Assembly: GCA_016584495.1 (NCBI GenBank)
Contig: WAID01000006.1
Location: 558,001 to 622,000 of the forward strand
Source: Celoporthe dispersa
Taxonomy: Eukaryota > Ascomycota > Sordariomycetes > Diaporthales > Cryphonectriaceae
DNA length: 64,000 nucleotides
Reading direction: 5' to 3'
The position numbers and the translations under genes are program-made. Of the stretch, positions 1-9,022 are shown piece by piece. The notes beneath the pieces are model-generated. The model was not told where the DNA came from. It saw nothing but the letters and a program-made list of their open reading frames with translations, and made no database searches. How positions within the stretch are numbered: position 1 is the first letter of the stretch; each line of letters starts with the position of its first letter.

Positions 1-692
1 GTCTGATTGTAATACGGAACGCTATAATTTGCTCTCGGAATGTTTCCAGCACGTGGCTTCTCAAAGATCAAGATCTGATATTTAGTCCGTACAGCCTCAC
101 TTTCCGGATCCGGCGGGAAGCGGCATTATATGGCAGCGCAGACAGACGGGAGGCCTGCTGCAGTGCCACCTAATTACGATGTATAGCAATCATTGGTGGT
201 GGACAGACGACAATCTCGCGTGACTGCAGAAACACCAACCCTCTTCAGTAAAAGAATCCTATGATGTTCTAAAAATGGCCTGCCAACTTTTCTGAACCGT
301 TAGCTCACCGAACTAGGGGGGAAAAAAGGAAGAAATAAGCTGCAGGCTCCCAATTGAGGTGATGTGTCTGTGCAACAACTGAGCTGAGAGGGCGCTGCTT
401 CGACATTACTACCTAACTATTGAGAGACGAGCTGAAAAATGCCCGTAGGTTTCGAAGCGGATCCGGCTGCGTGGCGGCGGGAATATCGGCCATTGTTCCT
501 CCCTCGTACCGGTAAGTTTAAAAACACACCCTGCTCGTTTATTGATTGCTTGGACCAGGGCCCTGGAACCTCTCGGCGCGTGCACGCCGGAAAAAGGTTA
601 CTTTTTCTCTCTCTTTCTTTCAAGCAAAAGAGGGTTTTGGACGTGCGCGATGGAGCTTGAGCCTGATCACAAACTCACAAGCCCTCAGCATT
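1..692. other. Intergenic, no gene seen
   Basis: Upstream flank of the DUF829 gene. No ORF here has family resemblance or conserved motifs. There is a pyrimidine-rich tract around 601-620, about 75-90 nt before the chosen start codon, of the kind often found in fungal 5' leaders. Confidence 0.5.
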
Positions 693-1743
693 ATGTCGCT
701 CCACGACTTTCGCAGTCTCGGGAACGGAATATTCCTGTACACGCCTGTTATTCAACAAGACGGCAGACGTGGTGGCCAACACGGCGGGATTGACATCGAA
801 ATCGATACCCCACCACCAACACACCAACCGACGCTCATTATCCTCTGCACATGGTTAGGCGGTGCAACTAGCAAACGGATTCAGAAATATACCGAGGGCT
901 ACCACAGAGCATGGCCCAGCTCGAGCATCCTGCTCGTTCGGACCGTCGCGACCGAGTATGCCTTCTTGAGCGAGAAGGCTCTCATCCGAAAACTTCGGCC
1001 AGCACAATGCGAGATCAGGAGAATCATCGAGAGGACACACGCCAACAGCCTCCACCAGACTGCATCTCCATCAGCAGCCGAACCTGAGACAAGAAAGGAC
1101 CCGGCAGTGCTCCTGCATGTGTTCTCAAACGGCGGGGCAAACATTGCCATTCAGCTGCTCACGTCTATGAACAACATCCTGACGACCATCGGCAGAGACA
1201 CTCCTCTTGCCCTGCGGCAGATCGTGTTCGACAGCTGCCCTGGTGATCTAAGCGTATACAACACATACCTCGCCGCCTCACACTCGATCCCGCTCACGCA
1301 TCCTCTTCGACCTATCTTCTGTGCTGCTCTCTATCTTGTCGTGGCCGGTATTGCTGGCCTCGAGGGCCTCGGAATACGAAAACATCTGGCAAGGACCATG
1401 AGGCAGCAGCTCAACAGCCCAGATATATTCTCATCGGCCGCCTTCAGGCTTTTACCTCGCATCGGAAGCCGACGGCATTGTTGACATGCACAACATCCGA
1501 TCCCACCAGGAAAAGGCTTCAGCCAGCGGGCTGAGGACGGGCTTGGTTGTCTTCAGCAAAGCTAGGCATTGTGGTTTAATTGTGGAGGACGAAACGCGTT
1601 ACTGGGACAGTATTGTATCTCGATGGGTGGAGGGAAATGTGTCAACCAAACAGGGTCTAGCAGACTCATCAAAGGGCGAGGGGCTTTTGCCTACAATGGA
1701 GGACATGTATAGCCCAGCCCCTGTAGGCAGAAGTCGTCTATAA
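693..1743 (+). CDS. DUF829/TMEM53-like (PaxU-like) alpha/beta hydrolase, frame broken once
   Basis: Predicted serine-hydrolase-fold protein of the DUF829 family, which includes TMEM53 and the PaxU proteins; the substrate is unknown. The ATG at 693 begins MSLHDFRSLG, a typical family start. The nucleophile elbow is HVFSNGG at about residue 145, the Asp lies in SEADGIVD at about 260, and the His in KARHCG at about 292, so the triad is complete. The frame changes by one near 1450-1453: the N-terminal part reads to a TGA at 1482, while the part after YLASEAD continues in another frame to 1743. Reading the TTTT at 1450-1453 as TTT joins RLYLASEAD as the family expects and gives about 349 aa. No GT lies between 1401 and 1477, so an intron could only be one removing the conserved NSPDIFSSAAFR stretch (1348-1447). 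Convergent with the alcohol dehydrogenase downstream. Confidence 0.8.
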
Positions 1744-2274
1744 GCTGGCATGACTAGTATTGAAACATATATAGTTTGTCTAGCCTTGAGACTCAAGGTT
1801 CCATTACTGGGAGCTAAGGAACCCAAGAACTGAGACTCGAGGGGCGGGCTAGGAACTTGAGAGCCGGGGAGTTCAGGAGCCTTAAGATTTGGTGGAAATA
1901 GAAAGCTGCTTGGCTGTGAGATATGGACGACGTCTTGTGGGGCTCCAAGAAGGACAGCAATAGAGATAGCTTGAAGGCTGAGAACCCGAGTAAAGGTGAC
2001 AGGCCTAGATTTATCAATAAATGCTTTTTGTGCTGTATGAAAGATGGACAGCGCTAGAGTGAGGTATTATACAAAGGATTGCATCCCTTGTGTCATAGCA
2101 ATACCAAGTAAGTTTGAAGGGTAGGCTGGGTGATGATGAACTATAAATGGGAACATTGACAACACTAATTAAATTACCACTGACTCTAAGCACCTATATT
2201 ATTAGCTTGACTACTTTAATTATACGTTCCCTTCTATTAGTCCAACACAGCGTCGATTCTCGCCACAACTCTCC
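1744..2274. other. Convergent intergenic spacer
   Basis: AT-rich spacer between the 3' ends of the hydrolase (+) and the alcohol dehydrogenase (-), presumably carrying both 3' UTRs. I see no gene. Confidence 0.5.
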
Positions 2275-3457
2275 TTAGACCTCGCGTCCTTCGACATCCT
2301 CACCAAAGGCCTTGTCGAATCCAGTCAAACAGAAACGGTAGTGGACATCGCTCCTGGCACACCTCTCCAGGGCCTTATGCAGCCCCTCCTCGTTAATGTC
2401 AACCGTCTCGATCCAGGTGGCAATGTTATGGTCCGCGGCCAGCTGCAGCATCTCCAGAGCCTCTTTCCGCGAGCCCAGGTGCGATGCCCCAATGAGGCAG
2501 CCGTTCTCGATCTGGGACCACGTCGAGATCTCCGTACCCTTGTCGTTCTTGGCGGGCATGCTGACCGAGATCCAGCGCCCATGGATATCAAGAAGCGGGA
2601 GATACGGGGCGGCATTGACCGAGGAACTCGCGCTGTTGAGGATCAGGTCGAAGCTGCGCTTGTGCGGCCTGCTCCAGTCCTCATCGGACATGACGATCGT
2701 ACCCGTGGCGCCCAGAGCAAGAGCGTCGCCGTCGAGCTTGTGATCGAGCATGAAAGCCCACACTTCGGCGCCCATGGCCTTCGCGAACATTACAGCCAGG
2801 TGGCCCAGCCCTCCCACACCCACGATGCCAACCTTTGCACCGGGCCTACAGCCGTTTCTCTTGAGTGGCGAGAAGACCGTCAGCCCCGCGCACATCATAG
2901 GCGCCGCAACGTTGGTCGGGAGCGCCTCGGGCACCGGGAAACAGTAGTGCTCGTGGATGCGGATGTGGGAGGAATAGCCACCCTTGGTGACATAGCCGGT
3001 GTCGGGCCATTTGGCACCGTACGTGTCGAGCTGGTGCTCGCAGTACTGCTCGTTGTCCTTCTTGCACTGGCGGCACTCCAGACACGCCCACGACGAGGCA
3101 CCCACGCCGACACGGTCGCCGACCTTGTGCAGCGTGACTTTTGAGCCGACGTGGATGACGTTTCCGACAATTTCTAGATAATAGTCCACGATCGTAAGAA
3201 ATAATGTTCTTCACTGTAACTATAAAGATAAACCAGAGACCGCGCTTACCGTGACCAGCGACAAAAGGGTAGAATTGCTCTCCCCAGCCTCCGCAGAGTG
3301 TGTGGACATCACTACCGCAGACCCCACAGGCAAGAATCTGGATGGTCACGTCGTAGTCACCCTGAGGTTTCAACTTATGGACACGCTTGTGAAAGGTTGA
3401 CCAGGTGTCGGGCGTGTCCACCTGGAAGCCGACGGCCTCATCTCTGGTAAGGGGCAT
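2275..3457 (-). CDS. Zinc-dependent alcohol dehydrogenase, cinnamyl-alcohol/ADH6-like
   Basis: Medium-chain NADP(H)-dependent zinc alcohol dehydrogenase, probably cytosolic, reducing aldehydes in the manner of yeast Adh6/Adh7 and plant CAD. Two exons join across an intron at 3174-3249 (GTAAGC...CTAG), which splits the GHE codon and gives VAGHEIVGNV. The protein is about 368 aa, normal for the family. Visible motifs are the catalytic-zinc Cys in GVCGSD, GHE, the structural-zinc loop with four cysteines (ACLECRQCKKDNEQYC), and the dinucleotide-binding GVGGLGHLAVMFAKAMGAEV. I chose the ATG at 3457 (MPLTRDEAVGF, A at -3). The frame is open to 3511, but that stretch begins with TTG and does not look like the family. 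Substrate cannot be read from sequence. Confidence 0.92.
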
Positions 3458-4760
3458 TCTGCAAGCGAGTTTTCCGTCAACGGACGAGACGAAAACTCTG
3501 AATGGTTGCAATTAATTTATTTTCAGGATTGGAGTTGCTTGTTGTGCTGCCGAGTGAATGAGCCTGACGATCCCGACTTTGAATATATGGAGCTACATGT
3601 TGTGACACAACCCATCTTATATGTTTGTAGCGAAGCCATCGTGGTCTCACCATCCACTTCCCTACATCACACTACCTGATAGAGCATGGCATAGGCATCA
3701 GAGAAAGACAAGCTCACAATCATGACCGTCTGCTCAGTCATGCCATCTTACCTGTAGATAAAAGGAAGAATTCGCCTGACCAGCGCCGCTCTCAGAGAGG
3801 TTCGATTTTCCACCTATCGAAACGCTGGCAGACGAGCAAATATTGCTTCACCCGAGTCCCGTCGCAAATCAGAAAATTTTCCTTTGCGGTCGTGCTGTCT
3901 CTCTAATGTTCCGCAGACATGGTGTGACTGTGGGGCCACCCTTGATGGATCACGCTACAGCAGCAGCCATGAGAGCAAGAGTGCGAGGTAAGCCCGGAAT
4001 GGCGAGGGTAATCCGCCGCCGAGGAGACAAGAACCCGAAGAAGAAGAAGAAGAAGAACAGTTCATTTTTGAGACAGATGGTGATGCAGAGTTGGAGGGAA
4101 ATTCCCCTCCCGTCAAAAATCAACTGCAAGGAAAGATATCATTAGGTTCTACAAACCAGGTGACCCGGACATTCACGTGAATTGTACCGGCCTGAGTGGC
4201 TACTGAGGATGTTGAAAGGAGCCTAGAAGAACTGTACAACTTCTTTTTGTTATATATATATATATATATACACATGGCAATTACGAAGAGATATGTTCAA
4301 GTTTTGATTATAATAACCTTCTCTGACAAGGAAAAGGCCTATATATGAAGCACACGTTTATATACAGATTCAATTTGTTTAATTAGCTGTTCTATCAAGC
4401 TTTACTGAGCCAGATTCTCCTCTCTAATAACAGTTAAGCAGTAGCTAATGGTATATCACTTGACGGCTGCTGATGCCTCGGGCTTTTTCCTGGACAGCGC
4501 GGCATTGATCGTAGATGAAAAGATGCTATTATTCAATGCCGTATGGGATGCGTGCGGGATGCCTGATTCGTCGTGATGAGGCAGCACGACGTATGTACGA
4601 GCTCGGACCTGTAGATATCTGATATAATCATCAACAGAAATCCCAAAGCATCCTGCTCGCGGTACCATCGCGTAGCCCTCCGTAATAGCGCCGAAAATGC
4701 ACTGGTTTTGCGTCGGTATAATCAAGGTAAAATTCCCTCAAACAACTAGTATCGAATTCA
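3458..4760. other. Intergenic, with (TA)10 microsatellite
   Basis: Contains the promoter of the alcohol dehydrogenase and the 3' flank of the Opy2-like gene. A (TA)10 tract lies at 4251-4270 and a GAA/AAG purine tract near 4036-4056. A 100-codon ORF at 3843-4145 has no recognisable features and I do not call it. Confidence 0.5.
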
Positions 4761-5315
4761 TCAGATCCACGCCATTCCTGCCAAGACCAAAGCCAGTCCT
4801 GCTCCCGCGCCTGTCTTGAGCCGGTTATGTTGCGTCTTTTTGCCTGCCCCAGACGTCGGCGACGAGCCTGATGACGACGATGATGATGTGGCTGTAGTGG
4901 TATCGCCCGAGGTGCCTGAAGTGGATTCTGCGCCGTGTTTGCTTGTTGTAGAGGTGGTGTCGGCAGCCGTCGTTTGGCTCGCTGCAGTAACAGTGGCGTC
5001 AGATGTCCCCGTCGAGGTCGGCTGGCCCACGACCTCGCTGCCAGAGAGGGATGCATCTACACAATACGCCGCGGGACATTCGGAGCAGTCAAGAGGGACA
5101 GAGACCTCGCATGTCAGGCTGGAGGGACAAGCTGGACAGCTCGGCATGCCATCCACGCATTCCACGCACGAGGCCACGGCTGGACATTTGATCAGCACAC
5201 TGCTTTTCCGACCCTTTGGTTCTGGGGTGGGGGGTTATCTTGTAATACCCGATTCCGTGGGCTCGCCTCGCGCACCACCGTAGAGGAGCAGAGCTAGCGC
5301 GCCTACGAGACGCAT
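4761..5315 (-). CDS. Small cysteine-rich, Opy2-like membrane/GPI-anchored protein
   Basis: Exon 1 begins with a short signal peptide (MRLVGALALLLYGG, ATG at 5315). The main exon encodes a block of nine cysteines arranged C..C......C..C....C.......C..C....C (CPAVASCVECVDG to CPAAYCVD), resembling the N-terminal domain of the yeast membrane anchor Opy2. A Ser/Thr-rich stalk follows, and the protein ends in a hydrophobic tail (GAGLALVLAGMAWI) suited to a GPI signal or a membrane anchor. There is no cytoplasmic Opy2 tail. The frame change shows one intron around 5200-5265. The best fit is a donor GTGCGC in the signal-peptide region near 5276 and acceptor CCCCAG near 5222, but the exact junction is unresolved. 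Role inferred only: cell-surface protein. Confidence 0.65.
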
Positions 5316-6272
5316 GGCTGAGACTTCGGCTTGTCCTTTGTGACGATGACAAGCAGTGAGTGGTTGATTCGTCTCTTGAGAACTGAGAGGCGGACGAGGT
5401 GGTAAGACATGACCTTTCGGACTCTTCCTGCCTGTCTTTATACCTCGGGGCCCTCTTTCAGCCCCCAAAGACCTCTGTATTTGCCGAGTCCTTGGCCTGG
5501 TGTAGGAGCTGACTCTGGTGGAGCTAGGATTGGCTGGCCTGAATACGAGAACGTCTCAGGCAGGGGCCGGCCAGTAGCTGCCTTGGATCCTGCATGTATG
5601 TGGCACATCATGTTGGTGCTGGTGACTACAAAGGAACGGTACCGCGCAACCACTCGGCACGGCATCACACACGACGCCGCAGGTGGAGCAATTCGCACTA
5701 CTTTTAAGTCTTCGTCCCCGAGTTAGCGGGTCGGACTGCAGGGTATCGTTCCCAAGACTGCAGACACTTGTGCCCTTGAGTGGCTCTCTATAATGTGCCG
5801 AGTGTTGATGGAGCTGGTTGCTGCGCACCAGAGCCGCCTGCGGGGTATGTCTGTGTGAGGAAGCAGACGACAATCCATCTGGTGCCGCAGAGGTGCACGT
5901 GAACGGATGCGAGCAGGTTCTTTTTTTGATGCTGCCGACAGCAGGTCATATCTTTGATTGTGCAGCTGTGTAGCCCCCGGATTCATCTGTCCAGCTCGCC
6001 AGGAGTGTAGATACACAAATGTAGGCGCGATGAGCTACTCGGCACCCGCTGGAAGGGTTGTAGCACCCAGTCTCTGCGCCCTCAAGTGAGACGTGCTGAC
6101 TGAAACACCTCCGCCGGCCAGCGGACGACGCTTTCGGCAAGAGCTCATCGTTGAGCAGCGTACTATATATGACGGAATGCTGATGGACTCTGGGGGGGGG
6201 CAAGAGCCTGGGCCCGCGGACCTGGCTCCTAGGAGGCAGCGGGGACCACTTTGGTGGCAGCAGAGTCTACTT
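5316..6272. other. Intergenic, no gene seen
   Basis: Holds the upstream region of the Opy2-like gene and the 3' flank of RIB1. No ORF shows family resemblance. A 9-base G run lies near 6192-6200. Confidence 0.5.
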
Positions 6273-7500
6273 TTATTTACCGGGTATTGACTCCATGTCT
6301 AACATGTGCCCCATCTTTTCAATCTGCAAGTAGATTTTTCAGCGAGTGTTCGGTGTGTGCAGATGATCCGAGCGCGGTACTTACCTTGGTCTTGAGATAA
6401 CCCTCCACCTCCTTACTCCGGAAGCCTCCCCTCCCCCTCCAGCTCAGGGGGACCATCTCGACCCTCTCCCTGACGATGACCTCCCGATTTGGACCCTCGA
6501 CGGCACGGATCTTGTCGGGGTTGTTCGTCAGCAGCCTGATCTCGTCCTGGCCCAGGTCCAACAGCATGGCGGTGGCCAGGCCATAGCTTCTGGCGTCGGC
6601 GGGATGTCTCAGCAGCAGGTTCGCCTCGACGGTGTCGGAGCCCAGATCCTGGAGATTGTACGCCTTGAGCTTCTCACCCAGGCCAATCCCCCGGCCTTCC
6701 TGCCTGAGGTAGACAATGACACCTCCGGCGCTGTTAGAGGGCAGGGACATCAGCCTCGCGGCCTCGTCGAGCTGCTCGCCGCAGTCGCACCGTGCCGACC
6801 AGGCCGTCTCGCCAGTGTAACACTCGCTGTGTATGCGCACCAAGGGGATGTCGCTGCCTCTTGCGGGGGTGCCGGACGTGGCCTGTTCTGGGCCCATCAT
6901 GCCGCTGGTGGTCCTCCCGGGGTAAAGACGTCCGACGTAGGCACCGCGGACCATGCGGTCAGTCTCGGTCTCGCCGGGCCGGGGGGCGTCTAGGCTCTTG
7001 CTCCTGATGTTGTCGCCAAAGACAATGGCCAGATGCTCCTTGTTGTCGACGTCGTTGGTGTAGAGATGGAGGAACATCTCGGTACCGGTGACGGTAGGGA
7101 TGCGGGCGCGCACGATACACTCGACCTTGGGCAGGCGCTCGACCAGGCGGGGCTTCGTGGAGCCGCAGCCCGAGTCTGGGCCAGGTAGGGAGGAGTCGAC
7201 GGGGACGGCGCGGGCGGGACGTGAGGAAGGGCCGGCGGAAGAGGTCGGGGCTCCGGCGAGGGAGGTGGTCGAGGTGGGCGGGGTGCTTGTGCCAGGCGTC
7301 GAAGGAGGGGTGAAGGATGGGCTGAGCAGCGAGGGCGGCGGGGGTCGGGTTATTGCTGACGATGACTCGTCCTGGTCGGACTCGTGGCTTGTAGACACAC
7401 TGCCGTCATCGAGAGCTGTGGGTGGGAGGTCGTCATCGAGGTCGGTGTCAGGACGGCGGGGAGTGGACCTCGGCGAGTAGAAGGAAGGTAGCCCAGCCAT
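6273..7500 (-). CDS. RIB1: GTP cyclohydrolase II (riboflavin biosynthesis)
   Basis: Catalyses the first committed step of riboflavin synthesis, GTP to 2,5-diamino-6-ribosylamino-4-pyrimidinone phosphate plus formate and pyrophosphate. Zinc ligands are in SECYTGETAWSARCDCGEQL (C, then C-x-C) at about residues 220-238, and the catalytic YLRQEGRGIGLGEKL follows at about 260. The ATG at 7500 opens MAGLPSFYSPRS. The first 120 residues are a low-complexity Ser/Thr/Pro-rich extension common in fungal orthologues. A 61-nt intron (6324-6384, GTAAGT...CAG) leads to a 17-codon last exon encoding IEKMGHMLDME, which completes the conserved C terminus. Without splicing the tail would be nonsense. The product is about 388 aa. 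Divergent from the coilin-like gene. Confidence 0.95.
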
Positions 7501-9022
7501 ATTGTCGGAGAACTCTTGTGTGTGTGTGAGAGAGAGAGAGAGTGTGTGTGATCAGTGACTACACAGCTCAACCATCCAGTGCGGCCCCAAGACGGTGGTG
7601 TTCAGTTGGGGGGAGGGGCGGGCTCAACGCGAGGCAGCGTCTCCGGTGGTGCCGGTGGCCGTGCCAGTTGCGATGGAGAGTGCCTAAGCCTATTTTCCCT
7701 GACCCAAGGTCAAGCCCAAGCCCAAGCTCAGGCCCATGGACTTGTCTCGAGGGCGTAGTCCCAGCGGATGGAGTGGTCAGGTTCGAGGACCCGAGAGAGA
7801 CGGTTGCACTGCTGGTCCTGGTTGAGGAGAGAGTTGCTCGGCGTGGACGGCGTCCTCGTAGTCGTCTCTCTGAATGATAAGTCGAAATTGTTCCTGCTCG
7901 CGTATAAGTTGTCGTGGGTGAGAGCGAGTGGTGCGTCTTCCCTCCAGATCAGACCAGAGGAGGCAGTGGTGTGTTTCTTGCCGCGGGAGGAAAGGCAATC
8001 GATCTTGTCTGAAGTGTAGTGGGCTTGGAAGGTGGTCGAGTTTGGTTGGGTCGAGTCGAGTTCGGAGCAAAGAACGTAGCCGACTGCGAGGAGGTAGAAA
8101 GGGCCCGTTCCGCCTACCGGCGCCCCACCCCACCACCTCCCCACACCCTGCCCGACCGATTACACACGTAATACATAGGTGAAGCAGTATGTAAGTAAGC
8201 GTTAGTCAGCGCCTGGTCTCCAACTACAGAACAGAACAGAGCAGAACGTCACAGAATGAACGCAAGATTGACCAATCCTCAAGTGCTAAACAGAGTGAAC
8301 GACTACGTCCTGAACAGCCACACTGATAATGAAATGCGCTGGGATGGTCCTGTGCTTGAATGTACTACAATGGTAGGTAGCCTGGATCGCAAGTAATTAG
8401 AGTGTAGAATCTCGTGTACCTTCAACCTCTGCCTGTGCATAGTAGTACTACGTAGAGGACCCTTGTAATCCATTCAACCCCTCGTCCCGAGGGGGAAAAA
8501 AAAAAAAAAAAGAGAGGCCCCTAAGGCTAACCACCCCCACACCTGCACCAACTGGAACACTTTACACCGTAACGCGCTACCCCGCCAGCCCTCCAGCCCG
8601 CCTTGCTGCCTGCCAGCCCGCTAAAGTCACCAAGGTCTACAGGGGACTCGGACCCTAAGATGCGGCAGGCGGTTGCCATATAGTACGTACCCAGCTACCT
8701 ATTTGATTAATTTCTATCTTGATTTTTATTTTTTATTTTTATTTTTCTGGACGCGTCTGATAGGACGTCGTCACATGGGCTCGCCTCCATCACCCCAAAG
8801 GCCCAGAGCCAGACCACACTTGTTTACACCTCCCCAGCACGAGTTCTTACGGGCCATGCGTGTCGATAGCGTCGCAACCCTCCACCCGTAGGACATCCAA
8901 CGGTCCTGGTTATATCAATCTAGCACAATCGCGTGTGCGCGCGTTGACAGCTGCGGGAAGACGACACAGCATCCAGCCTACAACCACCACCACCAACAAC
9001 GGCCGGGCTCCTGAGGACGAGG
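7501..9022. other. Divergent intergenic region RIB1 / coilin-like gene
   Basis: About 1.5 kb between two divergent starts, so it should carry both promoters and 5' UTRs. It contains a GT/GA microsatellite at 7517-7550 just upstream of RIB1, an A16 run at 8496-8511, and the palindrome GTAGTACTAC at 8442-8451. I find no gene in it. Confidence 0.6.
7517..7550. repeat. GT/GA microsatellite in RIB1 5' leader
   Basis: (TG)n then (AG)n then (TG)n, about 17 bases upstream of the RIB1 start codon, so probably transcribed in its 5' UTR. Confidence 0.85.

Noticed and set aside
1348..1447. Intron to restore the DUF829 frame
   Set aside because: GT-AG with correct phase exists, but it would remove the LNSPDIFSSAAFR stretch that matches the family; kept only as a less likely alternative.
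2341..3144. 267-codon plus-strand ORF opposite the alcohol dehydrogenase
   Set aside because: Exact antisense shadow of a conserved coding exon; no domain and a high-GC mirror composition.
3843..4145. 100-codon ORF with an ATG-like start and a Lys run
   Set aside because: The Lys run comes from an AAG repeat; no conserved motif and it lies in a promoter-like spacer.
5200..5265. 27-nt intron (GTATTAC...CCCCAG) in the Opy2-like gene
   Set aside because: Phase fits, but it is too short for fungal splicing; a donor nearer the signal-peptide end is more likely.
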